A stretch of 39,936 nt of DNA from an uncultured Clostridia bacterium (GCA_944368925.1 CALVXG010000019.1:1-39936); one strand, 5' to 3'; counted from the stretch's first letter, positions 32,610-39,936 are shown. A program made the numbers and translations. Notes: a model not told the origin generated them from the sequence alone.

Positions 32610-32822
32610 ATGAAGTATGAATATCCTTATATAGAACTCATCAAACAACTTATGACAGAAAAAAGTTTGAGCCAACAAAAACTTGCCGATGCTCTGCAAG
32701 TGAATCAAACAACCGTAAGCCAATGGCTGCTTGGCAAAAAGAAACCGGGCTATGACAGTATTCTGGCATTGTATGAACGTTTCGGGCTTACGCCGAATCA
32801 ACTGTTTGGGCTGGAAGACTGA
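32610..32822 (+). CDS. XRE-family transcriptional regulator
   Basis: A 70-residue protein that is almost only a Cro/cI-type helix-turn-helix: SLSQQKLADALQVNQTTVSQWLLGKKKPGYDSILALYERFGLTPNQLF. The likely target is the adjacent dyad-rich region, giving autoregulation plus control of the divergent SHOCT membrane protein. The -10 TACAAT ends only 7 nt before the ATG, so the mRNA may start at or next to the start codon, meaning a leaderless transcript. A GNAT gene follows 63 nt downstream and may be cotranscribed. Confidence 0.9.
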   Translation: MKYEYPYIELIKQLMTEKSLSQQKLADALQVNQTTVSQWLLGKKKPGYDSILALYERFGLTPNQLFGLED

Positions 32823-32885
32823 TGGTACGCGCAGTAAAAGAGCGCAGCCTGCAAAATAAAATTAGAGAACACAAAGAGGTCGAAC

Positions 32886-33356
32886 ATGAACGAGAACGGG
32901 CAGAACAAATTTTTCAAAGAACCCTTTCACACACGCGCCTTTCGGCATCTGCCCGCGGAGGCAAAACTTATCCGTGAAGAAGTGTTCATGCATGAGCAGG
33001 GTTTTACGGAAGAATTTGACGAAACGGACAAAATTGCCCTGCACGTGCTCCTCTTTTTCGGTCAAAACGCCGTGGGCACCTGCCGCTTTTTTCAGCAAAA
33101 AGACGGGTGGTACATCGGCCGCGTTGCCGTGCGAAGGAACTTTCGCGGCAACGGCTGCGGCAAAATGCTGCTGGGTGCAGCGGAGCGCGAGATCGCAAAC
33201 AGGGGCGGAACATTCTGCCGCCTGCATGCGCAGGTCAGGGCCGCCCGCTTTTACGAACGCTGCGGCTACGCACCCTGCGGCCAACCCTTCGATGAGGAAG
33301 GCTGTCCGCACATTCTCATGCAAAAAACACTCAAAGCTCTTGAACCGCACTCTTGA
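32886..33356 (+). CDS. GNAT acetyltransferase
   Basis: A 156-residue GNAT family enzyme resembling ElaA/YjcF-like acetyltransferases: EVFMHEQGFTEEFDETDKIAL at the start, VGTCRFF and IGRVAVRRNFRGNGCGKML (the acetyl-CoA motif A, R-G-N-G-C-G), then CRLHAQVRAARFYERCGY. Transfers acetyl from acetyl-CoA to an unknown amine. AAAGAGG lies 8 nt before the ATG. It probably shares a transcript with the XRE regulator upstream. Terminator directly after the stop. Confidence 0.9.
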   Translation: MNENGQNKFFKEPFHTRAFRHLPAEAKLIREEVFMHEQGFTEEFDETDKIALHVLLFFGQNAVGTCRFFQQKDGWYIGRVAVRRNFRGNGCGKMLLGAAEREIANRGGTFCRLHAQVRAARFYERCGYAPCGQPFDEEGCPHILMQKTLKALEPHS

Positions 33357-33363
33357 TTTTTTT

Positions 33364-33398
33364 CGCGGCGGCCGATTTCGGCCGCCGCCCGTTTTGTT
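33364..33398 (+). terminator. Terminator of the GNAT gene
   Basis: Perfect 10-bp GC stem (33364-33388 including loop) followed by CCCGTTTTGTTTT. Confidence 0.8.
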
Positions 33399-33426
33399 TT
33401 ATGCGCGCTCTTTTTATCGGATAAAA

Positions 33427-33580
33427 GCAAACGGGAAAATGCGCTTGTTGCAAAGCCGCAGAAAAGGCCGAACGCGGCGCGGCGTTTTTTTGTACACGTT
33501 TTTGAATGCGAGCGGTTCGGCGGAGTGCAAACGAAAAAACGCGGTCGTTGCAAAACCGCAAAACAAGCCGAACGCGGCGC
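33427..33580. repeat. Diverged 54-bp direct repeats, 100 bp apart
   Basis: Copies at 33427-33480 and 33527-33580 match at about four fifths of positions, ending in the identical GCCGAACGCGGCGCG. The offset is exactly 100 bp. No gene is supported in 33389-33862; it also contains hairpins at 33722-33762 (18-bp perfect stem) and 33776-33808 (15-bp perfect stem), the last being the likely terminator of the minus-strand gene that ends at 33863. Confidence 0.6.
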
Positions 33581-33775
33581 GCCGAACAACGGGGCGTCAA
33601 GCCAAAGCGGGCGGCGCAAAGGGCGGGCAACGCCGAACACAGGCCGAATATCTTCGGCCGAAATACCGAAGAGGCGGCACCTTTGCGAAAGTGCGGAGGC
33701 GCAGCCTCTTCTTTACAAACTGCGCGGGAGGACGTCTGCTTTTTGCAGACGTCCTCCCGCGCCTATACAAGAACA

Positions 33776-33808
33776 AAGGGGCGGCGCAAATTCTTTGCGC
33801 CGCCCCTT
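33776..33808 (-). terminator. Hairpin after the PH-SHOCT gene
   Basis: Perfect 15-bp stem (33776-33790 with 33794-33808), 55 nt past the stop; on the minus strand it is followed by TTGTTC. Confidence 0.55.
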
Positions 33809-33862
33809 AACCGACACTACCCCCTTTCCGCCGCGCGAGGCTTTTCGCCCGCTTTCGGCGGA

Positions 33863-34861
33863 TCATCTCCCGAGCAGTTTTGCTTTCTGTGCGTCGTATT
33901 CTTCCTGCGAGATGGCTCCCGCATCCAAAAGCTCTTTGAACTCTTTCAGCTCTTCCGCTGTCGATTTTTGCGCTACGATCGGTGCGGCCTGTCCGCCTCT
34001 CTTGGCTTCGCGTACCTTTCCGCGCACAAATTCGGCGACTTCCCGCGCGTAATCGTTGGAAATGCGGCTGTCAAACGTAAAACTGTTTTCGCTGTTGAAA
34101 TTGTCTTTCCCGTGCGAGTTGGCCGTTTCAAACTGTATGTAGCCCGCCACAATGGTGCCCCCTTCCTTGAATTGCACGCCGATCATGTCCGTATAGTAAA
34201 TTTCTTTCGTGCCGCCCCAGAAGTTTTTTGTCAAAAACGAGCGGATATTTTTCATCGCCTCCAGCGTCACGCGGTCTTCGTACACCCGCAAAATTTTCGT
34301 CATGCCGCCGTTCAGTTTATAAATCATCCCCTGTTCGTCTGCCATTCTGTTTTCCTCCTTCTCTGATTTTTTGTTGAGATTCTGTACCCCCGCAATGTAT
34401 GCGATCAGCCCGATCACGCACAGAATAAACGGTATATACGCAAGCGTCGTCGCGTCCGCGTTGTACGTCGCATCCGTAATGGAAGCATAAACGATCCCTT
34501 CCACCATATACAGAAACGTAAATACCGTCGACAGTATGCAGATCAAAAGATTCACGCCGCCCAAAAAACCGGGTTTGCCCAGCTTCGTGATCAGCCAGAT
34601 CAGCGACGCCAGACAAAACAACATCTGAAACCAGCACAAAATACCGATCACGACCATTCCCCATGCGTACCCGCTCGTTATGAATCGGCTCGAAAATCCC
34701 AACATCTGAAACCCGATCTCCGCAACCGTTTCGGTATCGTAATAGGGAAACCCGCGATCCTGTGTGACCACCACCAGACTGAACGCCATTCCGAACAACG
34801 TAACCAACACCATTCCCCAGACAAGCGCAGTCAACAATTTCTTTTGCTTTCCGATCTCCAT
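33863..34861 (-). CDS. Four-helix membrane protein with PH-like and SHOCT domains (paralog 2)
   Basis: A 332-residue protein. Residues 10-160 are a four-helix membrane domain homologous to that of the gene at 31717 (SLIWLI, FLYMVEGIVYASI, AYIPFILCVIGLIAYI). After a charged linker (161-172) comes a PH-like/DUF4429-type domain (about 173-290: YKLNGGMTKILRVYEDRVTL, EIYYTDMIGVQFKEGG, IQFETANS) and a C-terminal SHOCT domain (EELKEFKELLDAGAISQEEYDAQKAK). Met173 (34345) has its own AAGGAGG ribosome binding site, so a soluble PH-SHOCT form may also be made. The ATG at 34861 is preferred to 34879 because AAGGAG precedes it. Function unknown. Confidence 0.85.
   Translation of the reverse strand: MEIGKQKKLLTALVWGMVLVTLFGMAFSLVVVTQDRGFPYYDTETVAEIGFQMLGFSSRFITSGYAWGMVVIGILCWFQMLFCLASLIWLITKLGKPGFLGGVNLLICILSTVFTFLYMVEGIVYASITDATYNADATTLAYIPFILCVIGLIAYIAGVQNLNKKSEKEENRMADEQGMIYKLNGGMTKILRVYEDRVTLEAMKNIRSFLTKNFWGGTKEIYYTDMIGVQFKEGGTIVAGYIQFETANSHGKDNFNSENSFTFDSRISNDYAREVAEFVRGKVREAKRGGQAAPIVAQKSTAEELKEFKELLDAGAISQEEYDAQKAKLLGR
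34343..34360 (-). promoter_or_regulatory. Internal ribosome binding site and in-frame ATG
   Basis: AAGGAGG (about 34354-34360, minus strand) sits 8 nt before an in-frame ATG (34343-34345) exactly at the start of the PH-like domain of the gene 33863-34861. Spacing is ideal. The product would be 160 residues. Confidence 0.65.
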
Positions 34862-35081
34862 ACTCTCTCCTTCTTTCATTGCGTAAATACATACCGCAAC
34901 TTCTTCCCGTATTGTATCACTTTGCGCTGTCAGTTTTTGTCAATTCAAAAAAATTTTCAATGCGCCCTTTTTTCTTTTTTGCACACTCTTTTGCACCGCT
35001 CGGCTTTTTTCAAAAACGCGGCATACGTATACAAAAATCCGCGCCCACCGTTAAAACAAGCATGGGCGCCCACTGCTTTTT

Positions 35082-35126
35082 TAAAAAACGCCGCCGCGAA
35101 GCAAACTATTTTGCTTCGCGGCGGCG
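35082..35126 (-). terminator. Terminator of the zinc-ribbon/LRR gene
   Basis: Perfect 17-bp GC stem with a short loop (35089-35126), followed on the minus strand by TTTTTTAAAA. Confidence 0.85.
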
Positions 35127-35142
35127 CGTGACTAATTTTTCT

Positions 35143-36624
35143 TTACGATTCGCAAATTTCTGTTTTCACTTTTGTGCCGAACAAGCCCTTTTTCAAGGTA
35201 AAAATGACGTGTTTCCCCGTGCGCGGAACGGCTTTCATACAACCGTTGAACCCGTACACCAGGTAGGCTTTTGTCGCATTGCCGATCGCAACGCTCTTTT
35301 CCTCGCCCTCTTTCACCGTCAAAAATACTTTTGTAAAGCCGCTGCGGATGCGCGCCTGCGCCAAATTCAGGATCGCTTGTGCGGACGAATCGTCTGTATA
35401 CGCTTTCTGCTCGTCGTACTTGTAAACCTTCGCCGTCACTTTTGCGCCCGCTTCCACGCGGACGGTCACGACCCGATCGTTCCCCTCGCCGGACGGCAGC
35501 ACCGACGGCAATTTCGGAGGATGCACGATCTTTGTCCCCGCAAGAAAATAATACTCTTCGCCGATCTCTTGCAGCGTGCAGCCGCTTGCAAATTCGATCG
35601 TGCCGCTTCTCGACATTCCCTTGAACGCCAGGGCGGCTTTCCCCATTTTCGTGACGGTTTTTGGAACAAAGACGTATTCCAGTTCATAAAACCTGCCCAG
35701 ATTCGCCAAAGCATAATCGGGAATTTCCGCGATTCCCTCGGGCAGGATCAGCGAATGCGCAAACATTGCCTGCCGATACAGATACAGGCCGATCTGCACC
35801 ACGCTCTCCCCCATCGCTTTGGGCGGCACGCGAAGCTCCGTCCGATCGCTGATGCTGCCATCATAACAGCAAATACACGCGCCGTCCGCATACGCCGCAC
35901 AGACGAACCCGTCTTCCGTCCTGCCGAGCCCGCGGAACCCGCCCAACAAAAGATTCTTGTATTCTGCGGCGCACCCCGTATATTCCGAACGGGCAAAAAC
36001 CGTCTCTTTTTGGTAACTTTCCCCGAATTTTTCTTCAAATTCGGCCGCGCTCCCTTCCCAACACAGCACCTGCCCTGCCGCAAACGCCCCTTCTGCAACC
36101 GACTGCAAGGATCGGGGCAGCACCAGCACGGGAACCGTTTCGTCCGCAAGGCCGCCCTCCGCTATGTCGCTGAGCGATTTGCAAGCCGTAAGATCGATCC
36201 TGCGCACCACTTTCTCCCGCCGCTTTTTATTGACGTTCGGCGCAAACGCCCCTTCGCCGATCGCAAGCAACGTACTCGGCAATATCACTTCGTCGTAATC
36301 AATCTCCGAAAATACGTGATCGCCCAGCGCGATCACCCCTTCCGGCACTTTAATTTTTTTCAGCTTCCCGTTGTATCTGACCAGCGTCCCGTCTTCGATC
36401 ACAAAAAATCGGTTCAGTTCGTCGTTGTGCAAATGCACCGTCTGCGCCGCGATGTTCGTCGTCTGCGTGATGTTCGCGTTTATGTTCGTTTGGTAATTGT
36501 AATTGTGGATCGCCTTTTCCGTTATGTACGCCGTCCCGCAATGCGGGCAGATCCCCGCTTCGTGCGATGCGTCCACTTCGATGTTCGCACCGCATTGCGT
36601 GCACTTCGCCGCTACCATCGGCAT
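35143..36624 (-). CDS. Zinc-ribbon protein with BspA-type leucine-rich repeats
   Basis: A 493-residue protein. It opens with a zinc ribbon, CTQCGANIEVD...CPHCG (Cys8/11/26/29), without any signal peptide. A short Asn/Thr/Gln-rich stretch follows, then repeated LRR_5 (BspA-like) units: YNGKLKKIKVPEGVIALGDHVF, DEVILPSTLLAIGEGAF, VPVLVLPRSLQSVAEGAF, HSLILPEGIAEIPDYALANL, LEYVFVPKTVTKMG. A beta-rich C-terminal domain (about 390-493) ends it. BspA repeats are usually on surface proteins, but with no export signal this one is probably cytoplasmic. GGAGGGA lies about 9 nt before the ATG. It is monocistronic, with a leader of about 175 nt. Confidence 0.88.
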   Translation of the reverse strand: MPMVAAKCTQCGANIEVDASHEAGICPHCGTAYITEKAIHNYNYQTNINANITQTTNIAAQTVHLHNDELNRFFVIEDGTLVRYNGKLKKIKVPEGVIALGDHVFSEIDYDEVILPSTLLAIGEGAFAPNVNKKRREKVVRRIDLTACKSLSDIAEGGLADETVPVLVLPRSLQSVAEGAFAAGQVLCWEGSAAEFEEKFGESYQKETVFARSEYTGCAAEYKNLLLGGFRGLGRTEDGFVCAAYADGACICCYDGSISDRTELRVPPKAMGESVVQIGLYLYRQAMFAHSLILPEGIAEIPDYALANLGRFYELEYVFVPKTVTKMGKAALAFKGMSRSGTIEFASGCTLQEIGEEYYFLAGTKIVHPPKLPSVLPSGEGNDRVVTVRVEAGAKVTAKVYKYDEQKAYTDDSSAQAILNLAQARIRSGFTKVFLTVKEGEEKSVAIGNATKAYLVYGFNGCMKAVPRTGKHVIFTLKKGLFGTKVKTEICES

Positions 36625-36805
36625 TTTTTCGTCCCTCCCTGTTTTTTCCGTTTTCGGCAGAACGTCCCTTCAAAAACCGTCCCGCCGCTTTGCTTTTTTG
36701 CCCCGCTTTTTCCGTCCGCGCCCCTCTTTTTGTCGGCCCCTTTTCTTGCGCCCGCGCTCGCGGCTGCCTTTCCGATATTTAAAAAAAGCGGTGATTATTA
36801 CAAAA

Positions 36806-36834
36806 AGTATACCATAGATCCCCGCAAAATTCAA
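36806..36834 (-). promoter_or_regulatory. Promoter of the zinc-ribbon/LRR gene
   Basis: Minus strand: TTGAAT (36829-36834), 17 nt, TATACT (36806-36811). Confidence 0.65.
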
Positions 36835-36882
36835 CGGTCTTTATGAAATTACAGAATAATTTTTTGAGAAACAAAATAATTC

Positions 36883-36965
36883 CCGTGCGCGCCGTTTGCG
36901 CGCACGGGAGACGCACGCAACAGGGGCGCCCTTCGCCGTACGGCGAAGGGCGCCCCTTTTTTTAT
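36883..36965. terminator. Two perfect hairpins between LRR promoter and GLUG-like gene
   Basis: An 11-bp stem (36883-36908) and an 18-bp perfect palindrome (36922-36957) followed by a T run on the plus strand. Located just past the stop of the minus-strand GLUG-like lipoprotein, so they may protect or end that mRNA. Confidence 0.6.
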
Positions 36966-36967
36966 TT

Positions 36968-38188
36968 TTATTTTATGATTCCGCATAACGCGCGCGCCAA
37001 TCTGTTATAAGACGGCTTGCCGTATCCTGCGGCACGTCGTCCGTATAGCACAGCCGCGGCTCCCCTTGCAGGAACGACCAGACCGCTTCGTCCAACGCAG
37101 GGCAATCTTGCGAATCGGCAGGAGCATCCACGAACGTGACCCCGTCCCACGCCAGATTCGGCGCACCGAGAAGATACGAATCGCTCACCCGTCCGAACGA
37201 AACTCCTGCAGTCAGCGCCGTCAGAAAGACTCTTTCCGCTACCGAGCACGCCACGCTGCCCGCATCGTTTTCCGAACAGCCCGAAACTCTCTCCGCTGTA
37301 CTTCGTGTCCATCCGCTGGATCGAAAGCCGCGTGATCTTGAAATTGTTGCCGTCATAATGACTGCGGAACGGCTCCGCACTCGTGCCCATCGGCTTCCAG
37401 CGATCCAATACCGCCGCCGTCCCCGACTGCACCTTCTCCCCCGTGTCCACCGCCGATATGTCTATGTCGTTCATCTGCCGGAAATACGTCCCCGCAGGAT
37501 ATTCCGACATCTCCAAAAACATCTCCGCATTGTAAACAAGATACGGGTCTTCCTCCGTCCCGCTTCCCGCTCGCGACGGAAGCTCCACAGGCTTATTTTC
37601 TTCCGGTATCGTCACATAATACCGTATCGACAAATCACTCATCACGATAATGCTGTCGATCCGATACACGTTCGTCTCCCCGTCATACGTCAGCTCTACC
37701 GAAAACGTCACCGTCTTCTCTTCACGATCCCGCTCCGTATTCCCGAAAACGCCGTCCGAATACCTGTATTTGTCCCCGTTGATCTCCACCGTGTATATAA
37801 AATCTACCGTGTCTTCCAGATCGATCAGCGTGATGTCAATATAAAATGTGTCGCCCTCTTCCAGATACGCCGCCGTACTCTCCGCGCCGATCGTCTGGCC
37901 GCTTTCTTCCTGATCGGAACTGCTCTCTTCCTGATCGGAGCCGCTCCCCCAGCCGTGATAATGGCCGCCCGGCCACCGATAGCTATAGCTGTACAGCTCG
38001 ACCTTGTCGTTTACGGCAGGCGTTCCCGCCCCTTCTTCGGTCTCGTCGCCAGGCGTCTGATCTTCCTGCGTCCCCTCTTCCTGCGTCTGCCCTTCCGACG
38101 GCTGCCGCATCGGACGCCGCCTTCCGCAGCCGACCGCTCCGAGCGCCAGCACCAATACTAATAATACGATTATCCACTTTTTCAGCAT
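36968..38188 (-). CDS. GLUG-like lipoprotein, frameshifted near its 3' end
   Basis: Lipoprotein with signal MLKKWIIVLLVLVLALGAVG and lipobox Cys21, a Gln/Glu-rich linker (25-70), a middle domain (about 95-215: FYIDITLIDLEDTVDFIYTVEING) and a GLUG-like start (SGTEEDPYLVYNAEMFLEMSE, NFKITRLSIQ, SGESFGLFG). At a run of four A residues (37268-37271, minus-strand AAAA) the frame breaks. Removing one A gives GLFGNDAGSVACSVAERVF and continues with SFGRVSDSYLLGAPNLAWDG to a stop at 36973, about 404 residues in all. As written, the ORF instead ends at 36968 with an arginine-rich tail. It could be a sequencing error or real decay. AGGAGAG precedes the ATG; the open frame to 38305 crosses the promoter. 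Confidence 0.75.
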   Translation of the reverse strand: MLKKWIIVLLVLVLALGAVGCGRRRPMRQPSEGQTQEEGTQEDQTPGDETEEGAGTPAVNDKVELYSYSYRWPGGHYHGWGSGSDQEESSSDQEESGQTIGAESTAAYLEEGDTFYIDITLIDLEDTVDFIYTVEINGDKYRYSDGVFGNTERDREEKTVTFSVELTYDGETNVYRIDSIIVMSDLSIRYYVTIPEENKPVELPSRAGSGTEEDPYLVYNAEMFLEMSEYPAGTYFRQMNDIDISAVDTGEKVQSGTAAVLDRWKPMGTSAEPFRSHYDGNNFKITRLSIQRMDTKYSGESFGLFGKRCGQRGVLGSGKSLSDGADCRSFVRTGERFVSSRCAESGVGRGHVRGCSCRFARLPCVGRSGLVVPARGAAAVLYGRRAAGYGKPSYNRLARALCGIIK

Positions 38189-38243
38189 TTTCTCTCTCCT
38201 GTCTCCCCTTACGGAAATTTTTTCCGCGTTCCGTTTCGTTGTC

Positions 38244-38272
38244 ATTCTACCCGAAAAACGACGTTTCGTCAA
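38244..38272 (-). promoter_or_regulatory. Promoter of the GLUG-like lipoprotein
   Basis: Minus strand: TTGACG (38267-38272), 17 nt, TAGAAT (38244-38249). Confidence 0.7.
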
Positions 38273-38825
38273 TACTTTTTGCAATAATTCCGCCTGCTTT
38301 TGCACTTTTTCGGGCAGCTCTTTTTTTCCGCTCTGTGCGCCCGTTTCTCTTGCCGACCTTTTGTACGATTTTTCGGGGTACGTCCTCCGATTTTTTCATC
38401 CATTCCCTGCCTTTGTCCGCCCCCTCACAAAGCGGCCGAAAATACGCTTTGCGCCAGCGTTCCGCCCTGCTTTTCGGAATTTTGCCGCAAAAAGCAGGCA
38501 AACGCGGCGAAAAAGCCGCATGGCGCGCGGCCGAAAAAAGAATACGCGTTAAAAACGATGTGTCGGTTCGTCTGTAAAAGCACACCGAAGAACGCGGAAA
38601 AACAAGTGCTCTTTTGCTTGGTTGTTAAAAAGTGTAAACGCGGCAAAAAAGCACGTGTGCCAAACCGTAAAAAGGAAGGATCGCGGCAAAAGGTTTGATC
38701 GGAAGCCCCGTGAAAAGGTATTGGCGCGATAAAAGCGCGTATATTCGGTTTTCACACGGCAAGGTTTTTTTGCCCGAAAAGATCGGAAAAAGGCAGACAC
38801 CATTTACCGATTTTGAACAGTACGG

Positions 38826-38872
38826 AAAAGAGCAAAACAGCCCGATTTATCTGCGGGCTGTTTTGCTCTTTT
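38826..38872. terminator. Terminator of the small membrane protein gene
   Basis: 18-bp stem with an 11-nt loop (38826-38843 with 38855-38872), flanked by A and T residues, 12 nt past the stop. Confidence 0.75.
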
Positions 38873-38883
38873 GCATCGTATTT

Positions 38884-39321
38884 TTATTCTTTTTTGTCCT
38901 CAGGTTTTGCGTTCTCAGATTCGGCAGACGTTTCCTCTTTTTCCGCGCTTTGCGTTTTTTCTTCGCCCGATTTTTCGGGTTCGGCCGTCTCCTTGCTACC
39001 GCCAAACAACGAGAGGAGTATGAAAACCGCATAGACCGCAATTTCGGCGATCTGAATGACAAAGCGGAACCAGCTTAAAAAGTCGCTGAACCCGCGGCTA
39101 TACCCCGACAGGCCGTAAATGGACGAAAGTATGGATACAAATGCGTCGATTGCCGTAAAAATAAGCGTCACGATAAACGCCGTCTTTGCCGTTCGGCGCA
39201 GATCTTCGTCCTCGCTCTTTGCTATGACGTATCCGCCCACGACGGCGTATGCGATCAGACTCACATAGCCGCACAGCCAGATCAGGGCCTTCTTCCAACG
39301 ATTGGTCCAAATATTTTTCAT
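38884..39321 (-). CDS. Small membrane protein with acidic cytoplasmic tail
   Basis: A 145-residue protein of unknown family with three hydrophobic segments (about 12-34, 47-66, 78-108) and a Glu/Ser/Lys-rich, low-complexity tail (110-145). No catalytic motif. The start at 39321 follows AGGAGGG with good spacing; 11 further upstream residues are unlikely. It has a promoter whose -35 lies inside a long dyad, suggesting regulation. It lies just downstream of the 5S rRNA gene, separated by about 540 bp. Confidence 0.75.
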   Translation of the reverse strand: MKNIWTNRWKKALIWLCGYVSLIAYAVVGGYVIAKSEDEDLRRTAKTAFIVTLIFTAIDAFVSILSSIYGLSGYSRGFSDFLSWFRFVIQIAEIAVYAVFILLSLFGGSKETAEPEKSGEEKTQSAEKEETSAESENAKPEDKKE

Positions 39322-39340
39322 GATTCCCTCCTTTTTCTTC

Positions 39341-39384
39341 ATTATACGACACAAAATTCATTTTTGTCAATACAAAAATGAATT
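39341..39384 (-). promoter_or_regulatory. Promoter with 13-bp-arm dyad over the -35 box
   Basis: Minus strand: perfect TTGACA (39365-39370), 18 nt, TATAAT (39341-39346). A perfect inverted repeat with 13-bp arms (39355-39367, AATTCATTTTTGT, and 39372-39384) and a 4-nt centre covers the -35 box. Confidence 0.75.
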
Positions 39385-39823
39385 TTCCTCCCGCGTTTCC
39401 TTGTCCCGACCGTCAAAAAACTTGCTTTCCCGAAAAAATTTCATCAAAAAACGAAGGGGCGGCCGATCGGCGGAGAATTTGCGGCAAAGAAAAACGTTAT
39501 GCTGTCTTTCGGCCTATAGTTTATGATCTTTGCTCCTAAAAAAGACGTTCACCCTATAAACTATGCGAAAGATTTTTTCTCTCAAAATTAAAGCCCGCTG
39601 CAATGCCTTTTTCCCGTAATATGCGAAACCTTCTTTCTTTTAAAAAGAAGCGCCCAAAAATGCCGCCCGCCTTGCCGAACGGAAACTTTGCTTTTGTCGG
39701 TCCGCTTCGGACGAAAAAGCGAAGAGGCGGGGTAAAAAATTTCGGAAAAAAAGACACCCGAGCTTTTTTTCGGTCTGCTTCGGACAAAAAAGCAAAGAGG
39801 CGGGTCAAAAAAAATTCGGACAC
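39385..39823. other. Spacer between the small membrane gene and 5S rRNA
   Basis: No supported gene. From 39691 it contains a diverged tandem duplication of about 75 bp (first copy about 39691-39762, second 39763-39840) that includes the phrase GACACCCGA, part of the 5S terminator stem. Confidence 0.6.
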
Positions 39824-39855
39824 GAAAAAAGACACCCGATAAAATCGAGTGTCTT
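39824..39855 (-). terminator. rRNA operon terminator
   Basis: 11-bp stem, one mismatch, 3-nt loop (39830-39840 with 39844-39854), followed on the minus strand by TTTTTT; directly downstream of the 5S rRNA. Confidence 0.85.
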
Positions 39856-39861
39856 AAAATT

Positions 39862-39936
39862 GGATGCGGCAACTACCTATCCTCCCGGAGGGTGATCCTC
39901 AAGTACTTTCGGCGTAAGAGAGCTTAACTTCTGTGT
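39862..39936 (-). rRNA. rrf: 5S ribosomal RNA, partial (3' part)
   Basis: On the minus strand the sequence reads ACACAGAAGTTAAGCTC..., then TACTTGAGGATCACCCTCC and GGGAGGATAGGTAGTTGCC, the 3' two thirds of a bacterial 5S rRNA (loop B-C region, helix IV and closing stem). The 5' part lies beyond the right edge. The 3' end is set at 39862 by the expected closing stem. A terminator follows at once, so this is the end of an rRNA operon transcribed leftwards. Confidence 0.93.

Larger units (their letters stand above)
38189..38883. other. Promoter region, then intergenic without supported gene
   Basis: The first 85 bases hold the lipoprotein promoter. From about 38300 to 38820 I see no gene: open frames on both strands lack start signals and are rich in Phe/Arg/Lys. 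The stretch ends with the terminator hairpin of the gene at 38884. Confidence 0.5.

Noticed and set aside
33506-34366. 286-residue plus-strand ORF
   Set aside because: Antisense to the PH-SHOCT gene and crossing two perfect hairpins; no ribosome binding site.
38189-38305. Extension of the GLUG-like lipoprotein to 38305
   Set aside because: It crosses the promoter at 38244-38272 and would bury the lipoprotein signal peptide.

Overview
The window looks like a chromosomal stretch of a low-GC-lineage (Firmicutes/Clostridia-type) bacterium with a moderately GC-rich genome. The reasons are near-consensus sigma-A promoters (TTGACA, 17 nt, TATAAT) in front of many genes, strong AGGAGG-like ribosome binding sites, intrinsic terminators, lipoproteins with short clostridial signal peptides, an L13-S9 operon, GTP-type PEP carboxykinase, an EpsC-type serine acetyltransferase and a clostridial class III (prepilin) signal peptide. 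A gut Clostridia lineage is a guess from general resemblance; no search was run. There are no phage, transposon, integrase or CRISPR signals.

Layout. 0-3.6 kb: a 23-bp tandem repeat at the left edge, an acidic double zinc-ribbon protein, a large lipoprotein and a small divergent ORF. 3.6-9.8 kb: a 16-bp minisatellite, rplM-rpsI, a flavin-reductase-like protein, pckG and a two-domain protein of unknown function. 9.9-19.2 kb: a prepilin-like protein with a GLUG-like ectodomain, an unusually short alaS, an unknown gene with cysE, a DeoR-family regulator, a histidine phosphatase, and cysK overlapping a DUF3267 zincin-like membrane protein. 19.8-22.9 kb: an ABC-2 export pair and an Ig-like lipoprotein. 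22.9-24.4 kb: a long stretch without a convincing gene, but with a near-consensus promoter and terminators on the minus strand. 24.4-28.8 kb: a heterodimeric ABC exporter whose two subunits show complementary ATP-site degeneracy, then an ECF S component. 29.0-31.7 kb: a HEPN-like/CBS protein divergent from an HNH protein, and a Mn-type CDF exporter. 31.7-39.3 kb: two paralogous four-helix SHOCT membrane proteins around an XRE regulator and a GNAT enzyme, a zinc-ribbon/LRR protein, a frameshifted GLUG-like lipoprotein and a small membrane protein. The right edge cuts the 3' part of a minus-strand 5S rRNA.

Themes. Sulfur assimilation (cysE, cysK), gluconeogenesis/anaplerosis (pckG), translation (rplM, rpsI, alaS, 5S) and many envelope proteins. 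Nearly every intergenic space carries one or more long, near-perfect GC-rich hairpins, and several promoters have dyads inside or beside the core elements that look like operators. The most promising unexplained items are the ORF-poor transcript candidate at 23.3-24.2 kb, the HEPN-CBS/HNH divergent pair, the paralogous 4TM-SHOCT pair with its XRE switch, and a likely internal translation start in one of those SHOCT proteins.
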